Shown here one piece after another: positions 51,111-64,000 of a DNA stretch of 64,000 nt. Under the pieces are notes generated by a model, which worked only from the letters and a program-made list of their open reading frames with translations, did no database searches and had not been told where the DNA came from. Position numbers and translations under genes: made by a program. Every line of letters begins with the position of its first letter. Position 1 is the stretch's first letter. This DNA comes from Terebella lapidaria (taxonomy: Eukaryota; Annelida; Polychaeta; Terebellida; Terebellidae): assembly GCA_949152475.1 (NCBI GenBank), contig OX424568.1:15475667-15539666 (forward strand). Reading direction: 5' to 3'.

Positions 51111-52144
51111 AACAAACGGAACTGACCAACATAGTTGTCGAATTTTCAATTCGTCAACTAATAAAGCTTCGCAAGTAGAAGAGACCCTGCGTATATCCGT
51201 TTCATGTACAGGATCTTTGGTTTTTAGATGAATGGTGCTCCCTACGCATTTTCGTAAATGTCGATAGTGCTGATATAAAAGAGCCCCTGGCTCGCCAGAG
51301 ATTGTATTTAAACAAGAGTTTTAGGCTTTGTTATATCACTTGTGCATTACTGAGTTAGAAAACCACAGAAATGTTGCTTTAGATCAGTATTCAGATGCAT
51401 ACAAGGTATATTGTATTACTACGCGACCGAGTGTTGACATTAGAGACGGTACATGTGCACAGGGGGTAATCGTTTCCACATCTTATTGAGTTGTAAACGG
51501 GCTGACGAACAGATTTACCCCAGGTCTCTTTAAGTCTTGATATCTCAGCGAGTTTTCAAGTTATTTTGAACATGAAAAATGCACCTTAAACTAGAAATGA
51601 CACCGCATTTTTCCACAAAACAGCTTCAAAATTCAATGTTCAATGATTTTTTGAAAATTGGATCCAGAGGAAAAATAAATGTATCCATAAAACCCGGAAT
51701 CCGGATCCGATCCGGATGAAATTTTGTCAGTTTATGGACCATGATAGTCCGCCACTTTGTAGGAAAAATCAAGCTGAAATATGCACAATAGACCGAAATA
51801 TAATATAAAATATAAGTTAAATGGAGTTTTCAATGTTAAATTCAAATAGCTGTCAAATCCGTAATCCGGGTCCGATCCGGGTCAAAATTATAATGTGTGT
51901 ATAGGATGTCATTCTACACATGTGACTAAAATTTCAAGAGAATTCATTGAAAATTGAACGAGTTATGAATTTTTGAAAAATCGCCCCATGTTAAAGATAG
52001 GGATTTTTCGAGTTTTCAAGAATTTTTGATGACGTCATCAATAAACCGATTTTCTTCAAAAACTTTCGGTGTCCTTCCTGGGTGAATACCTACCTATCAG
52101 AAAAATTTGGTGATGCTCGCACTAAAACTGTGGCCTGTAACGTG

Positions 52145-52194
<50 letters not shown>

Positions 52195-53228
52195 AACAAA
52201 CGGAACTGACCAACATAGTTGTCGAATTTTCAATTCGTCAACTAATAAAGCTTCGCAAGTAGAAGAGACCCTGCGTATATCCGTTTCATGTACAGGATCT
52301 TTGGTTTTTAGATGAATGGTGCTCCCTACGCATTTTCGTAAATGTCGATAGTGCTGATATAAAAGAGCCCCTGGCTCGCCAGAGATTGTATTTAAACAAG
52401 AGTTTTAGGCTTTGTTATATCACTTGTGCATTACTGAGTTAGAAAACCACAGAAATGTTGCTTTAGATCAGTATTCAGATGCATACAAGGTATATTGTAT
52501 TACTACGCGACCGAGTGTTGACATTAGAGACGGTACATGTGCACAGGGGGTAATCGTTTCCACATCTTATTGAGTTGTAAACGGGCTGACGAACAGATTT
52601 ACCCCAGGTCTCTTTAAGTCTTGATATCTCAGCGAGTTTTCAAGTTATTTTGAACATGAAAAATGCACCTTAAACTAGAAATAACACCGCATTTTTCCAC
52701 AAAACAGCTTCAAAATTCAATGTTCAATGATTTTTTGAAAATTGGATCCAGAGGAAAAATAAATGTATCCATAAAACCCGGAATCCGGATCCGATCCGGA
52801 TGAAATTTTGTCAGTTTATGGACCATGATAGTCCGCCACTTTGTAGGAAAAATCAAGCTGAAATATGCACAATAGACCGAAATATAATATAAAATATAAG
52901 TTAAATGGAGTTTTCAATGTTAAATTCAAATAGCTGTCAAATCCGTAATCCGGGTCCGATCCGGGTCAAAATTATAATGTGTGTATAGGATGTCATTCTA
53001 CACATGTGACTAAAATTTCAAGAGAATTCATTGAAAATTGAACGAGTTATGAATTTTTGAAAAATCGCCCCATGTTAAAGATAGGGATTTTTCGAGTTTT
53101 CAAGAATTTTTGATGACGTCATCAATAAACCGATTTTCTTCAAAAACTTTCGGTGTCCTTCCTGGGTGAATACCTACCTATCAGAAAAATTTGGTGATGC
53201 TCGCACTAAAACTGTGGCCTGTAACGTG

Positions 53229-53266
<38 letters not shown>

Positions 53267-54300
53267 AACAAACGGAACTGACCAACATAGTTGTCGAATT
53301 TTCAATTCGTCAACTAATAAAGCTTCGCAAGTAGAAGAGACCCTGCGTATATCCGTTTCATGTACAGGATCTTTGGTTTTTAGATGAATGGTGCTCCCTA
53401 CGCATTTTCGTAAATGTCGATAGTGCTGATATAAAAGAGCCCCTGGCTCGCCAGAGATTGTATTTAAACAAGAGTTTTAGGCTTTGTTATATCACTTGTG
53501 CATTACTGAGTTAGAAAACCACAGAAATGTTGCTTTAGATCAGTATTCAGATGCATACAAGGTATATTGTATTACTACGCGACCGAGTGTTGACATTAGA
53601 GACGGTACATGTGCACAGGGGGTAATCGTTTCCACATCTTATTGAGTTGTAAACGGGCTGACGAACAGATTTACCCCAGGTCTCTTTAAGTCTTGATATC
53701 TCAGCGAGTTTTCAAGTTATTTTGAACATGAAAAATGCACCTTAAACTAGAAATAACACCGCATTTTTCCACAAAACAGCTTCAAAATTCAATGTTCAAT
53801 GATTTTTTGAAAATTGGATCCAGAGGAAAAATAAATGTATCCATAAAACCCGGAATCCGGATCCGATCCGGATGAAATTTTGTCAGTTTATGGACCATGA
53901 TAGTCCGCCACTTTGTAGGAAAAATCAAGCTGAAATATGCACAATAGACCGAAATATAATATAAAATATAAGTTAAATGGAGTTTTCAATGTTAAATTCA
54001 AATAGCTGTCAAATCCGTAATCCGGGTCCGATCCGGGTCAAAATTATAATGTGTGTATAGGATGTCATTCTACACATGTGACTAAAATTTCAAGAGAATT
54101 CATTGAAAATTGAACGAGTTATGAATTTTTGAAAAATCGCCCCATGTTAAAGATAGGGATTTTTCGAGTTTTCAAGAATTTTTGATGACGTCATCAATAA
54201 ACCGATTTTCTTCAAAAACTTTCGGTGTCCTTCCTGGGTGAATACCTACCTATCAGAAAAATTTGGTGATGCTCGCACTAAAACTGTGGCCTGTAACGTG

Positions 54301-54346
<46 letters not shown>

Positions 54347-55380
54347 AACAAACGGAACTGACCAACATAGTTGTCGAATTTTCAATTCGTCAACTAATAA
54401 AGCTTCGCAAGTAGAAGAGACCCTGCGTATATCCGTTTCATGTACAGGATCTTTGGTTTTTAGATGAATGGTGCTCCCTACGCATTTTCGTAAATGTCGA
54501 TAGTGCTGATATAAAAGAGCCCCTGGCTCGCCAGAGATTGTATTTAAACAAGAGTTTTAGGCTTTGTTATATCACTTGTGCATTACTGAGTTAGAAAACC
54601 ACAGAAATGTTGCTTTAGATCAGTATTCAGATGCATACAAGGTATATTGTATTACTACGCGACCGAGTGTTGACATTAGAGACGGTACATGTGCACAGGG
54701 GGTAATCGTTTCCACATCTTATTGAGTTGTAAACGGGCTGACGAACAGATTTACCCCAGGTCTCTTTAAGTCTTGATATCTCAGCGAGTTTTCAAGTTAT
54801 TTTGAACATGAAAAATGCACCTTAAACTAGAAATAACACCGCATTTTTCCACAAAACAGCTTCAAAATTCAATGTTCAATGATTTTTTGAAAATTGGATC
54901 CAGAGGAAAAATAAATGTATCCATAAAACCCGGAATCCGGATCCGATCCGGATGAAATTTTGTCAGTTTATGGACCATGATAGTCCGCCACTTTGTAGGA
55001 AAAATCAAGCTGAAATATGCACAATAGACCGAAATATAATATAAAATATAAGTTAAATGGAGTTTTCAATGTTAAATTCAAATAGCTGTCAAATCCGTAA
55101 TCCGGGTCCGATCCGGGTCAAAATTATAATGTGTGTATAGGATGTCATTCTACACATGTGACTAAAATTTCAAGAGAATTCATTGAAAATTGAACGAGTT
55201 ATGAATTTTTGAAAAATCGCCCCATGTTAAAGATAGGGATTTTTCGAGTTTTCAAGAATTTTTGATGACGTCATCAATAAACCGATTTTCTTCAAAAACT
55301 TTCGGTGTCCTTCCTGGGTGAATACCTACCTATCAGAAAAATTTGGTGATGCTCGCACTAAAACTGTGGCCTGTAACGTG

Positions 55381-55422
<42 letters not shown>

Positions 55423-56456
55423 AACAAACGGAACTGACCAACATAGTTGTCGAATTTTCAATTCGTCAACTAATAAAGCTTCGCAAGTAGAAGAGACCCT
55501 GCGTATATCCGTTTCATGTACAGGATCTTTGGTTTTTAGATGAATGGTGCTCCCTACGCATTTTCGTAAATGTCGATAGTGCTGATATAAAAGAGCCCCT
55601 GGCTCGCCAGAGATTGTATTTAAACAAGAGTTTTAGGCTTTGTTATATCACTTGTGCATTACTGAGTTAGAAAACCACAGAAATGTTGCTTTAGATCAGT
55701 ATTCAGATGCATACAAGGTATATTGTATTACTACGCGACCGAGTGTTGACATTAGAGACGGTACATGTGCACAGGGGGTAATCGTTTCCACATCTTATTG
55801 AGTTGTAAACGGGCTGACGAACAGATTTACCCCAGGTCTCTTTAAGTCTTGATATCTCAGCGAGTTTTCAAGTTATTTTGAACATGAAAAATGCACCTTA
55901 AACTAGAAATAACACCGCATTTTTCCACAAAACAGCTTCAAAATTCAATGTTCAATGATTTTTTGAAAATTGGATCCAGAGGAAAAATAAATGTATCCAT
56001 AAAACCCGGAATCCGGATCCGATCCGGATGAAATTTTGTCAGTTTATGGACCATGATAGTCCGCCACTTTGTAGGAAAAATCAAGCTGAAATATGCACAA
56101 TAGACCGAAATATAATATAAAATATAAGTTAAATGGAGTTTTCAATGTTAAATTCAAATAGCTGTCAAATCCGTAATCCGGGTCCGATCCGGGTCAAAAT
56201 TATAATGTGTGTATAGGATGTCATTCTACACATGTGACTAAAATTTCAAGAGAATTCATTGAAAATTGAACGAGTTATGAATTTTTGAAAAATCGCCCCA
56301 TGTTAAAGATAGGGATTTTTCGAGTTTTCAAGAATTTTTGATGACGTCATCAATAAACCGATTTTCTTCAAAAACTTTCGGTGTCCTTCCTGGGTGAATA
56401 CCTACCTATCAGAAAAATTTGGTGATGCTCGCACTAAAACTGTGGCCTGTAACGTG

Positions 56457-56502
<46 letters not shown>

Positions 56503-57536
56503 AACAAACGGAACTGACCAACATAGTTGTCGAATTTTCAATTCGTCAACTAATAAAGCTTCGCAAGTAGAAGAGACCCTGCGTATATCCGTTTCATGTA
56601 CAGGATCTTTGGTTTTTAGATGAATGGTGCTCCCTACGCATTTTCGTAAATGTCGATAGTGCTGATATAAAAGAGCCCCTGGCTCGCCAGAGATTGTATT
56701 TAAACAAGAGTTTTAGGCTTTGTTATATCACTTGTGCATTACTGAGTTAGAAAACCACAGAAATGTTGCTTTAGATCAGTATTCAGATGCATACAAGGTA
56801 TATTGTATTACTACGCGACCGAGTGTTGACATTAGAGACGGTACATGTGCACAGGGGGTAATCGTTTCCACATCTTATTGAGTTGTAAACGGGCTGACGA
56901 ACAGATTTACCCCAGGTCTCTTTAAGTCTTGATATCTCAGCGAGTTTTCAAGTTATTTTGAACATGAAAAATGCACCTTAAACTAGAAATAACACCGCAT
57001 TTTTCCACAAAACAGCTTCAAAATTCAATGTTCAATGATTTTTTGAAAATTGGATCCAGAGGAAAAATAAATGTATCCATAAAACCCGGAATCCGGATCC
57101 GATCCGGATGAAATTTTGTCAGTTTATGGACCATGATAGTCCGCCACTTTGTAGGAAAAATCAAGCTGAAATATGCACAATAGACCGAAATATAATATAA
57201 AATATAAGTTAAATGGAGTTTTCAATGTTAAATTCAAATAGCTGTCAAATCCGTAATCCGGGTCCGATCCGGGTCAAAATTATAATGTGTGTATAGGATG
57301 TCATTCTACACATGTGACTAAAATTTCAAGAGAATTCATTGAAAATTGAACGAGTTATGAATTTTTGAAAAATCGCCCCATGTTAAAGATAGGGATTTTT
57401 CGAGTTTTCAAGAATTTTTGATGACGTCATCAATAAACCGATTTTCTTCAAAAACTTTCGGTGTCCTTCCTGGGTGAATACCTACCTATCAGAAAAATTT
57501 GGTGATGCTCGCACTAAAACTGTGGCCTGTAACGTG

Positions 57537-57574
<38 letters not shown>

Positions 57575-58608
57575 AACAAACGGAACTGACCAACATAGTT
57601 GTCGAATTTTCAATTCGTCAACTAATAAAGCTTCGCAAGTAGAAGAGACCCTGCGTATATCCGTTTCATGTACAGGATCTTTGGTTTTTAGATGAATGGT
57701 GCTCCCTACGCATTTTCGTAAATGTCGATAGTGCTGATATAAAAGAGCCCCTGGCTCGCCAGAGATTGTATTTAAACAAGAGTTTTAGGCTTTGTTATAT
57801 CACTTGTGCATTACTGAGTTAGAAAACCACAGAAATGTTGCTTTAGATCAGTATTCAGATGCATACAAGGTATATTGTATTACTACGCGACCGAGTGTTG
57901 ACATTAGAGACGGTACATGTGCACAGGGGGTAATCGTTTCCACATCTTATTGAGTTGTAAACGGGCTGACGAACAGATTTACCCCAGGTCTCTTTAAGTC
58001 TTGATATCTCAGCGAGTTTTCAAGTTATTTTGAACATGAAAAATGCACCTTAAACTAGAAATAACACCGCATTTTTCCACAAAACAGCTTCAAAATTCAA
58101 TGTTCAATGATTTTTTGAAAATTGGATCCAGAGGAAAAATAAATGTATCCATAAAACCCGGAATCCGGATCCGATCCGGATGAAATTTTGTCAGTTTATG
58201 GACCATGATAGTCCGCCACTTTGTAGGAAAAATCAAGCTGAAATATGCACAATAGACCGAAATATAATATAAAATATAAGTTAAATGGAGTTTTCAATGT
58301 TAAATTCAAATAGCTGTCAAATCCGTAATCCGGGTCCGATCCGGGTCAAAATTATAATGTGTGTATAGGATGTCATTCTACACATGTGACTAAAATTTCA
58401 AGAGAATTCATTGAAAATTGAACGAGTTATGAATTTTTGAAAAATCGCCCCATGTTAAAGATAGGGATTTTTCGAGTTTTCAAGAATTTTTGATGACGTC
58501 ATCAATAAACCGATTTTCTTCAAAAACTTTCGGTGTCCTTCCTGGGTGAATACCTACCTATCAGAAAAATTTGGTGATGCTCGCACTAAAACTGTGGCCT
58601 GTAACGTG

Positions 58609-58654
<46 letters not shown>

Positions 58655-59688
58655 AACAAACGGAACTGACCAACATAGTTGTCGAATTTTCAATTCGTCA
58701 ACTAATAAAGCTTCGCAAGTAGAAGAGACCCTGCGTATATCCGTTTCATGTACAGGATCTTTGGTTTTTAGATGAATGGTGCTCCCTACGCATTTTCGTA
58801 AATGTCGATAGTGCTGATATAAAAGAGCCCCTGGCTCGCCAGAGATTGTATTTAAACAAGAGTTTTAGGCTTTGTTATATCACTTGTGCATTACTGAGTT
58901 AGAAAACCACAGAAATGTTGCTTTAGATCAGTATTCAGATGCATACAAGGTATATTGTATTACTACGCGACCGAGTGTTGACATTAGAGACGGTACATGT
59001 GCACAGGGGGTAATCGTTTCCACATCTTATTGAGTTGTAAACGGGCTGACGAACAGATTTACCCCAGGTCTCTTTAAGTCTTGATATCTCAGCGAGTTTT
59101 CAAGTTATTTTGAACATGAAAAATGCACCTTAAACTAGAAATAACACCGCATTTTTCCACAAAACAGCTTCAAAATTCAATGTTCAATGATTTTTTGAAA
59201 ATTGGATCCAGAGGAAAAATAAATGTATCCATAAAACCCGGAATCCGGATCCGATCCGGATGAAATTTTGTCAGTTTATGGACCATGATAGTCCGCCACT
59301 TTGTAGGAAAAATCAAGCTGAAATATGCACAATAGACCGAAATATAATATAAAATATAAGTTAAATGGAGTTTTCAATGTTAAATTCAAATAGCTGTCAA
59401 ATCCGTAATCCGGGTCCGATCCGGGTCAAAATTATAATGTGTGTATAGGATGTCATTCTACACATGTGACTAAAATTTCAAGAGAATTCATTGAAAATTG
59501 AACGAGTTATGAATTTTTGAAAAATCGCCCCATGTTAAAGATAGGGATTTTTCGAGTTTTCAAGAATTTTTGATGACGTCATCAATAAACCGATTTTCTT
59601 CAAAAACTTTCGGTGTCCTTCCTGGGTGAATACCTACCTATCAGAAAAATTTGGTGATGCTCGCACTAAAACTGTGGCCTGTAACGTG

Positions 59689-59734
<46 letters not shown>

Positions 59735-59737
59735 AAC
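27401..59737 (+). repeat. B array III: 30 tandem B units
   Basis: Units start at 27401, 28465, 29549, 30626, 31698, 32774, 33854, 34942, 36014, 37098, 38178, 39262, 40330, 41402, 42490, 43570, 44646, 45710, 46782, 47862, 48950, 50030, 51118, 52202, 53274, 54354, 55430, 56510, 57582 and 58662. Lengths are 1064 to 1088 bp in 4-bp steps, set by CAGA number. The exception is the 1077-bp unit at 29549, which has lost part of the CAAA leader before the CAGA tract (near 30575). The bodies are nearly invariant; the only substitutions I noticed are T at 47426 and G at 51599. The last unit has 2 CAAA and abuts A6. No genes and no other structure are seen within the array. Confidence 0.92.
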
Positions 59738-60420
59738 GAGAGGCCATAGGCCACGCACTTGCCGGAATGACCTTGACTTTTGCACTTGACCTCTTGTCAG
59801 GAGCTCATTGAGAGGTTATAATAGACGTTAATGTCTCAAGCATCATTCTACAATATCAGATTTGTTTGAAGTCTCTAGGACGATTAGAGGCCGGAGTTAT
59901 GGTCACTTATCTGTTCTCATTGTTTTGCATGACCTTGACCTTCGTCATTTGTCATCAATTCTATGTGGCACACATAGTGTGAATGGAGTTTTTGAATATG
60001 CATGATAAAATTATGTTTATATATGCTATATTATCATCAAACAAAATCATAATATCTTCGAATAATGATTTTCCTTTGAAATTTTACCGATTTGTTGCCA
60101 CAAAAACGTAAATTACGTCAAAACGGATATATCAATTGAGCTAAAAATAGATAGAGACTATCATAGAAAGAATCCACATCGCTTGCATCTGTTAGACCTG
60201 CAGTAAATGTTATAACTTTGCACATCTGACACTCAAATGGCCTAAATGTCAGTCTGAAATCACATTTGACGTCATTATGACGTCAATTGACGTCCGATTC
60301 CAAAAATGACACCAGATTTGGAAAGTACTCTCGAAGACCTTTCAAACGAGCTACTACTCGATATTTTGGAAAAAGGTCAAGGTCAAGGTCACTTTTGAGG
60401 TCAAATTCGACCTCAGGCGC

Positions 60421-60860
60421 TTGTGAAGGCTATCGGTCATACGCCTTAGGTGTAAATGTGTAAGTTGTTAGGCTAAGCGAGTGCTATCCTGTGGATTTAC
60501 TTTCGTGTCTCTATCTTGCTTACTTCCTGAGATATAGTGACCTACATGGTTTTCGCTTGCGGGTCAATATTGACCTTGGCTTTCGACCTTTGACCTTGAA
60601 ACTTCGTGGAACAGAAGAACTCGTCCTTGGCTATAAAATGTTTTATCATTAGATTTTTACGCACATTATTGACGCTTTTATCAGCATGGACAGCTAGAAA
60701 CGTGCAATTTCACTTACAATGGGACCGATTTCGTTGCCATAGAAACGTCAATTACGTCACAACGGATTGACCGATCGCGCTAAAAATTGATATTGACCAT
60801 AAGGGACCAGTCCCACATTGTTTCCGAGCATCAGATCGAAAATCGGAGGAGGTGGCCTCC
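60421..60860 (+). other. A6-specific segment, unrecognised
   Basis: These 440 bp have no counterpart in the other A modules beyond a short GTTGCC/ACGTCAATTACGTCA stretch near 60733-60760 and scattered TGACCT hexamers. No convincing open frame, RNA gene or repeat is seen. It could be the original body of this subfamily, or sequence picked up from elsewhere in the genome. Confidence 0.4.
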
Positions 60861-61206
60861 AAGGTCAAATATTCGACCTCGGGCGAACTTCTCAAGGTCA
60901 AAGTCAAAGGTCAAGGTCAAGGTCACAAAAGATAGAACTCGAGTATATCTACAATATGCACTTGATTTGAAGTCTCTACGACGATTAGAACCGGAGTAAA
61001 GGGCACTTATGTGTTTTCGACATTTTACATGACCTTGACCTTGACCTTTGACCTAGATTCACCAAAATAGTGCGGTGTCTGCCCAGTAATCTACAGATAT
61101 AGAGTATGTAATATGAACCGATTCGACCTAGAACTGTGGACGCTAGAGTGCAAACAAACACACAAACAAACAAACAAACCCATCCATCCACAAACAGACC
61201 AACATA

Positions 61207-61233
61207 CTTGCCGGAATTGAAAATTCCGGCAAG
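61207..61233 (+). repeat. A6 terminal hairpin (perfect)
   Basis: The arms CTTGCCGGAATT and AATTCCGGCAAG pair over 12 bp with no mismatch around the loop GAA. The first 11 bases of the left arm equal the address at 59758 near the module's other end. GACCAACATA precedes it and TAA follows. Confidence 0.85.
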
Positions 61234-61241
61234 TAACAAAC

Positions 61242-62268
61242 GGAACTGACCAACATAGTTGTCGAATTTTCAATTCGTCAACTAATAAAGCTTCGCAAGT
61301 AGAAGAGACCCTGCGTATATCCGTTTCATGTACAGGATCTTTGGTTTTTAGATGAATGGTGCTCCCTACGCATTTTCGTAAATGTCGATAGTGCTGATAT
61401 AAAAGAGCCCCTGGCTCGCCAGAGATTGTATTTAAACAAGAGTTTTAGGCTTTGTTATATCACTTGTGCATTACTGAGTTAGAAAACCACAGAAATGTTG
61501 CTTTAGATCAGTATTCAGATGCATACAAGGTATATTGTATTACTACGCGACCGAGTGTTGACATTAGAGACGGTACATGTGCACAGGGGGTAATCGTTTC
61601 CACATCTTATTGAGTTGTAAACGGGCTGACGAACAGATTTACCCCAGGTCTCTTTAAGTCTTGATATCTCAGCGAGTTTTCAAGTTATTTTGAACATGAA
61701 AAATGCACCTTAAACTAGAAATAACACCGCATTTTTCCACAAAACAGCTTCAAAATTCAATGTTCAATGATTTTTTGAAAATTGGATCCAGAGGAAAAAT
61801 AAATGTATCCATAAAACCCGGAATCCGGATCCGATCCGGATGAAATTTTGTCAGTTTATGGACCATGATAGTCCGCCACTTTGTAGGAAAAATCAAGCTG
61901 AAATATGCACAATAGACCGAAATATAATATAAAATATAAGTTAAATGGAGTTTTCAATGTTAAATTCAAATAGCTGTCAAATCCGTAATCCGGGTCCGAT
62001 CCGGGTCAAAATTATAATGTGTGTATAGGATGTCATTCTACACATGTGACTAAAATTTCAAGAGAATTCATTGAAAATTGAACGAGTTATGAATTTTTGA
62101 AAAATCGCCCCATGTTAAAGATAGGGATTTTTCGAGTTTTCAAGAATTTTTGATGACGTCATCAATAAACCGATTTTCTTCAAAAACTTTCGGTGTCCTT
62201 CCTGGGTGAATACCTACCTATCAGAAAAATTTGGTGATGCTCGCACTAAAACTGTGGCCTGTAACGTG

Positions 62269-62322
<54 letters not shown>

Positions 62323-63356
62323 AACAAACGGAACTGACCAACATAGTTGTCGAATTTTCAATTCGTCAACTAATAAAGCTTCGCAAGTAGAAGAGACCCT
62401 GCGTATATCCGTTTCATGTACAGGATCTTTGGTTTTTAGATGAATGGTGCTCCCTACGCATTTTCGTAAATGTCGATAGTGCTGATATAAAAGAGCCCCT
62501 GGCTCGCCAGAGATTGTATTTAAACAAGAGTTTTAGGCTTTGTTATATCACTTGTGCATTACTGAGTTAGAAAACCACAGAAATGTTGCTTTAGATCAGT
62601 ATTCAGATGCATACAAGGTATATTGTATTACTACGCGACCGAGTGTTGACATTAGAGACGGTACATGTGCACAGGGGGTAATCGTTTCCACATCTTATTG
62701 AGTTGTAAACGGGCTGACGAACAGATTTACCCCAGGTCTCTTTAAGTCTTGATATCTCAGCGAGTTTTCAAGTTATTTTGAACATGAAAAATGCACCTTA
62801 AACTAGAAATAACACCGCATTTTTCCACAAAACAGCTTCAAAATTCAATGTTCAATGATTTTTTGAAAATTGGATCCAGAGGAAAAATAAATGTATCCAT
62901 AAAACCCGGAATCCGGATCCGATCCGGATGAAATTTTGTCAGTTTATGGACCATGATAGTCCGCCACTTTGTAGGAAAAATCAAGCTGAAATATGCACAA
63001 TAGACCGAAATATAATATAAAATATAAGTTAAATGGAGTTTTCAATGTTAAATTCAAATAGCTGTCAAATCCGTAATCCGGGTCCGATCCGGGTCAAAAT
63101 TATAATGTGTGTATAGGATGTCATTCTACACATGTGACTAAAATTTCAAGAGAATTCATTGAAAATTGAACGAGTTATGAATTTTTGAAAAATCGCCCCA
63201 TGTTAAAGATAGGGATTTTTCGAGTTTTCAAGAATTTTTGATGACGTCATCAATAAACCGATTTTCTTCAAAAACTTTCGGTGTCCTTCCTGGGTGAATA
63301 CCTACCTATCAGAAAAATTTGGTGATGCTCGCACTAAAACTGTGGCCTGTAACGTG

Positions 63357-63426
<70 letters not shown>

Positions 63427-64000
63427 AACAAACGGAACTGACCAACATAGTTGTCGAATTTTCAATTCGTCAACTAATAAAGCTTCGCAAGTAGAAGAGA
63501 CCCTGCGTATATCCGTTTCATGTACAGGATCTTTGGTTTTTAGATGAATGGTGCTCCCTACGCATTTTCGTAAATGTCGATAGTGCTGATATAAAAGAGC
63601 CCCTGGCTCGCCAGAGATTGTATTTAAACAAGAGTTTTAGGCTTTGTTATATCACTTGTGCATTACTGAGTTAGAAAACCACAGAAATGTTGCTTTAGAT
63701 CAGTATTCAGATGCATACAAGGTATATTGTATTACTACGCGACCGAGTGTTGACATTAGAGACGGTACATGTGCACAGGGGGTAATCGTTTCCACATCTT
63801 ATTGAGTTGTAAACGGGCTGACGAACAGATTTACCCCAGGTCTCTTTAAGTCTTGATATCTCAGCGAGTTTTCAAGTTATTTTGAACATGAAAAATGCAC
63901 CTTAAACTAGAAATAACACCGCATTTTTCCACAAAACAGCTTCAAAATTCAATGTTCAATGATTTTTTGAAAATTGGATCCAGAGGAAAAATAAATGTAT
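61242..64000 (+). repeat. B array IV: two full B units and one cut by the window edge
   Basis: Units start at 61242 (1088 bp), 62330 (1104 bp) and 63434 (567 bp visible). The array runs past the right edge. The unit at 62330 has the longest CAGA tract of the window. Nothing else is seen here. Confidence 0.9.
63361..63420 (+). repeat. Longest (CAGA)n tract, 15 copies
   Basis: Fifteen perfect CAGA copies are followed by three CAAA copies. The shortest tracts in the window have 5 CAGA copies (for example at 11147). The tract is pure in almost all units, which favours slippage as the source of B-unit length differences. Confidence 0.9.

Larger units (their letters stand above)
59738..61236 (+). 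mobile_element. A6: short A-type module with a unique middle
   Basis: The 5' end is GAGAGGCC. A GGCC-ATA-GGCC stem-loop lies at 59742-59752 and the address CTTGCCGGAAT at 59758, again 20 bp in. The left third resembles A1-A3 (CRE pair at 60267, AGGTCA triplet near 60375). About 60421-60860 is unlike any other module here. The right part returns to A-type text, with forward half-sites to 60925 and an opposed TGACCT cluster at 61030-61054. A CAAA tract with CATC copies (about 61153-61193) precedes a perfect 12-bp hairpin and TAA. At 1.5 kb it is the shortest complete A module. No coding capacity. Confidence 0.6.

Noticed and set aside
27401-59737. CRISPR array
   Set aside because: The period is about 1.08 kb with no short repeat and unique spacer pattern and no cas genes; it is a satellite-like tandem array.
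27401-59737. Centromeric satellite
   Set aside because: A homogeneous 32-kb array could be centromeric, but no CENP-B-box-like motif is evident, and location or chromatin cannot be judged from sequence alone.

Overview
This window is eukaryotic, non-coding, repeat-only DNA. I find no supportable protein-coding gene, rRNA or tRNA anywhere in the 64 kb. Every open frame is under about 100 codons, recurs with its repeat unit, and usually reads through a tetranucleotide microsatellite (CAAA/CAGA). The AT-rich composition, the CAGA/CAAA tracts before terminal hairpins, and the AGGTCA-rich bodies resemble non-autonomous rolling-circle (Helitron2/Helentron/HINE-like) repeats of marine invertebrates. 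A mollusc or other lophotrochozoan is my best guess, at low confidence, and it rests on family resemblance, not on a gene.

Two module types alternate in one orientation. The B unit (about 1.08 kb) is a satellite-like monomer. There are 43 copies (the last cut by the window edge) plus two copies of a shorter form, B' (904 bp). The A modules (about 1.5 to 2.3 kb) are interspersed: A1 1-1734 (left end outside the window), A2 2820-4899, A3 4900-7023, A4 7933-10056, A5 15516-17859, second copies of A3 and A4 at 22185-24308 and 25218-27341, and A6 59738-61236. B arrays lie at 1740-2819 (1 unit), 10116-15515 (5), 17865-22184 (4), 27401-59737 (30) and 61242-64000 (3, last partial). B' lies at 7029-7932 and 24314-25217. 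B-unit lengths run from 1064 to 1104 bp, almost always in 4-bp steps, because only the (CAGA)n tract (5 to 15 copies) changes.

The most interesting structure is at the module ends. Each A module with an intact left end starts with GAG, a small GC stem-loop around ATA, and exactly 20 bp in, an 'address' of about 11 bp. Each A with an intact right end finishes with a hairpin whose left arm is that address or a one-base variant. The address differs between families (CTTGCCGGAAT in A2/A6, GTTGACGAATT in A5), yet pairing in the terminal hairpin is kept by paired changes. All A modules that interrupt a B array sit at the same place: inside the CAAA tract just upstream of the B hairpin, with no net target duplication. 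This fits a family of rolling-circle elements nesting repeatedly at one site next to another family's end, followed by tandem amplification.

On a larger scale, the block A3-B'-A4-B recurs 17,285 bp downstream with no difference seen in the stretches I compared. A3-B' and A4 form a 3,033-bp tandem duplication inside it. A bodies contain a degenerate period of 434-436 bp marked by paired CRE palindromes (TGACGTCA twice, 11 bp apart) and opposed clusters of AGGTCA nuclear-receptor-type half-sites. Each B unit carries a TATA-box-like sequence, a 16-bp CRE palindrome and AATAAA motifs. Whether any of these is used is unknown.
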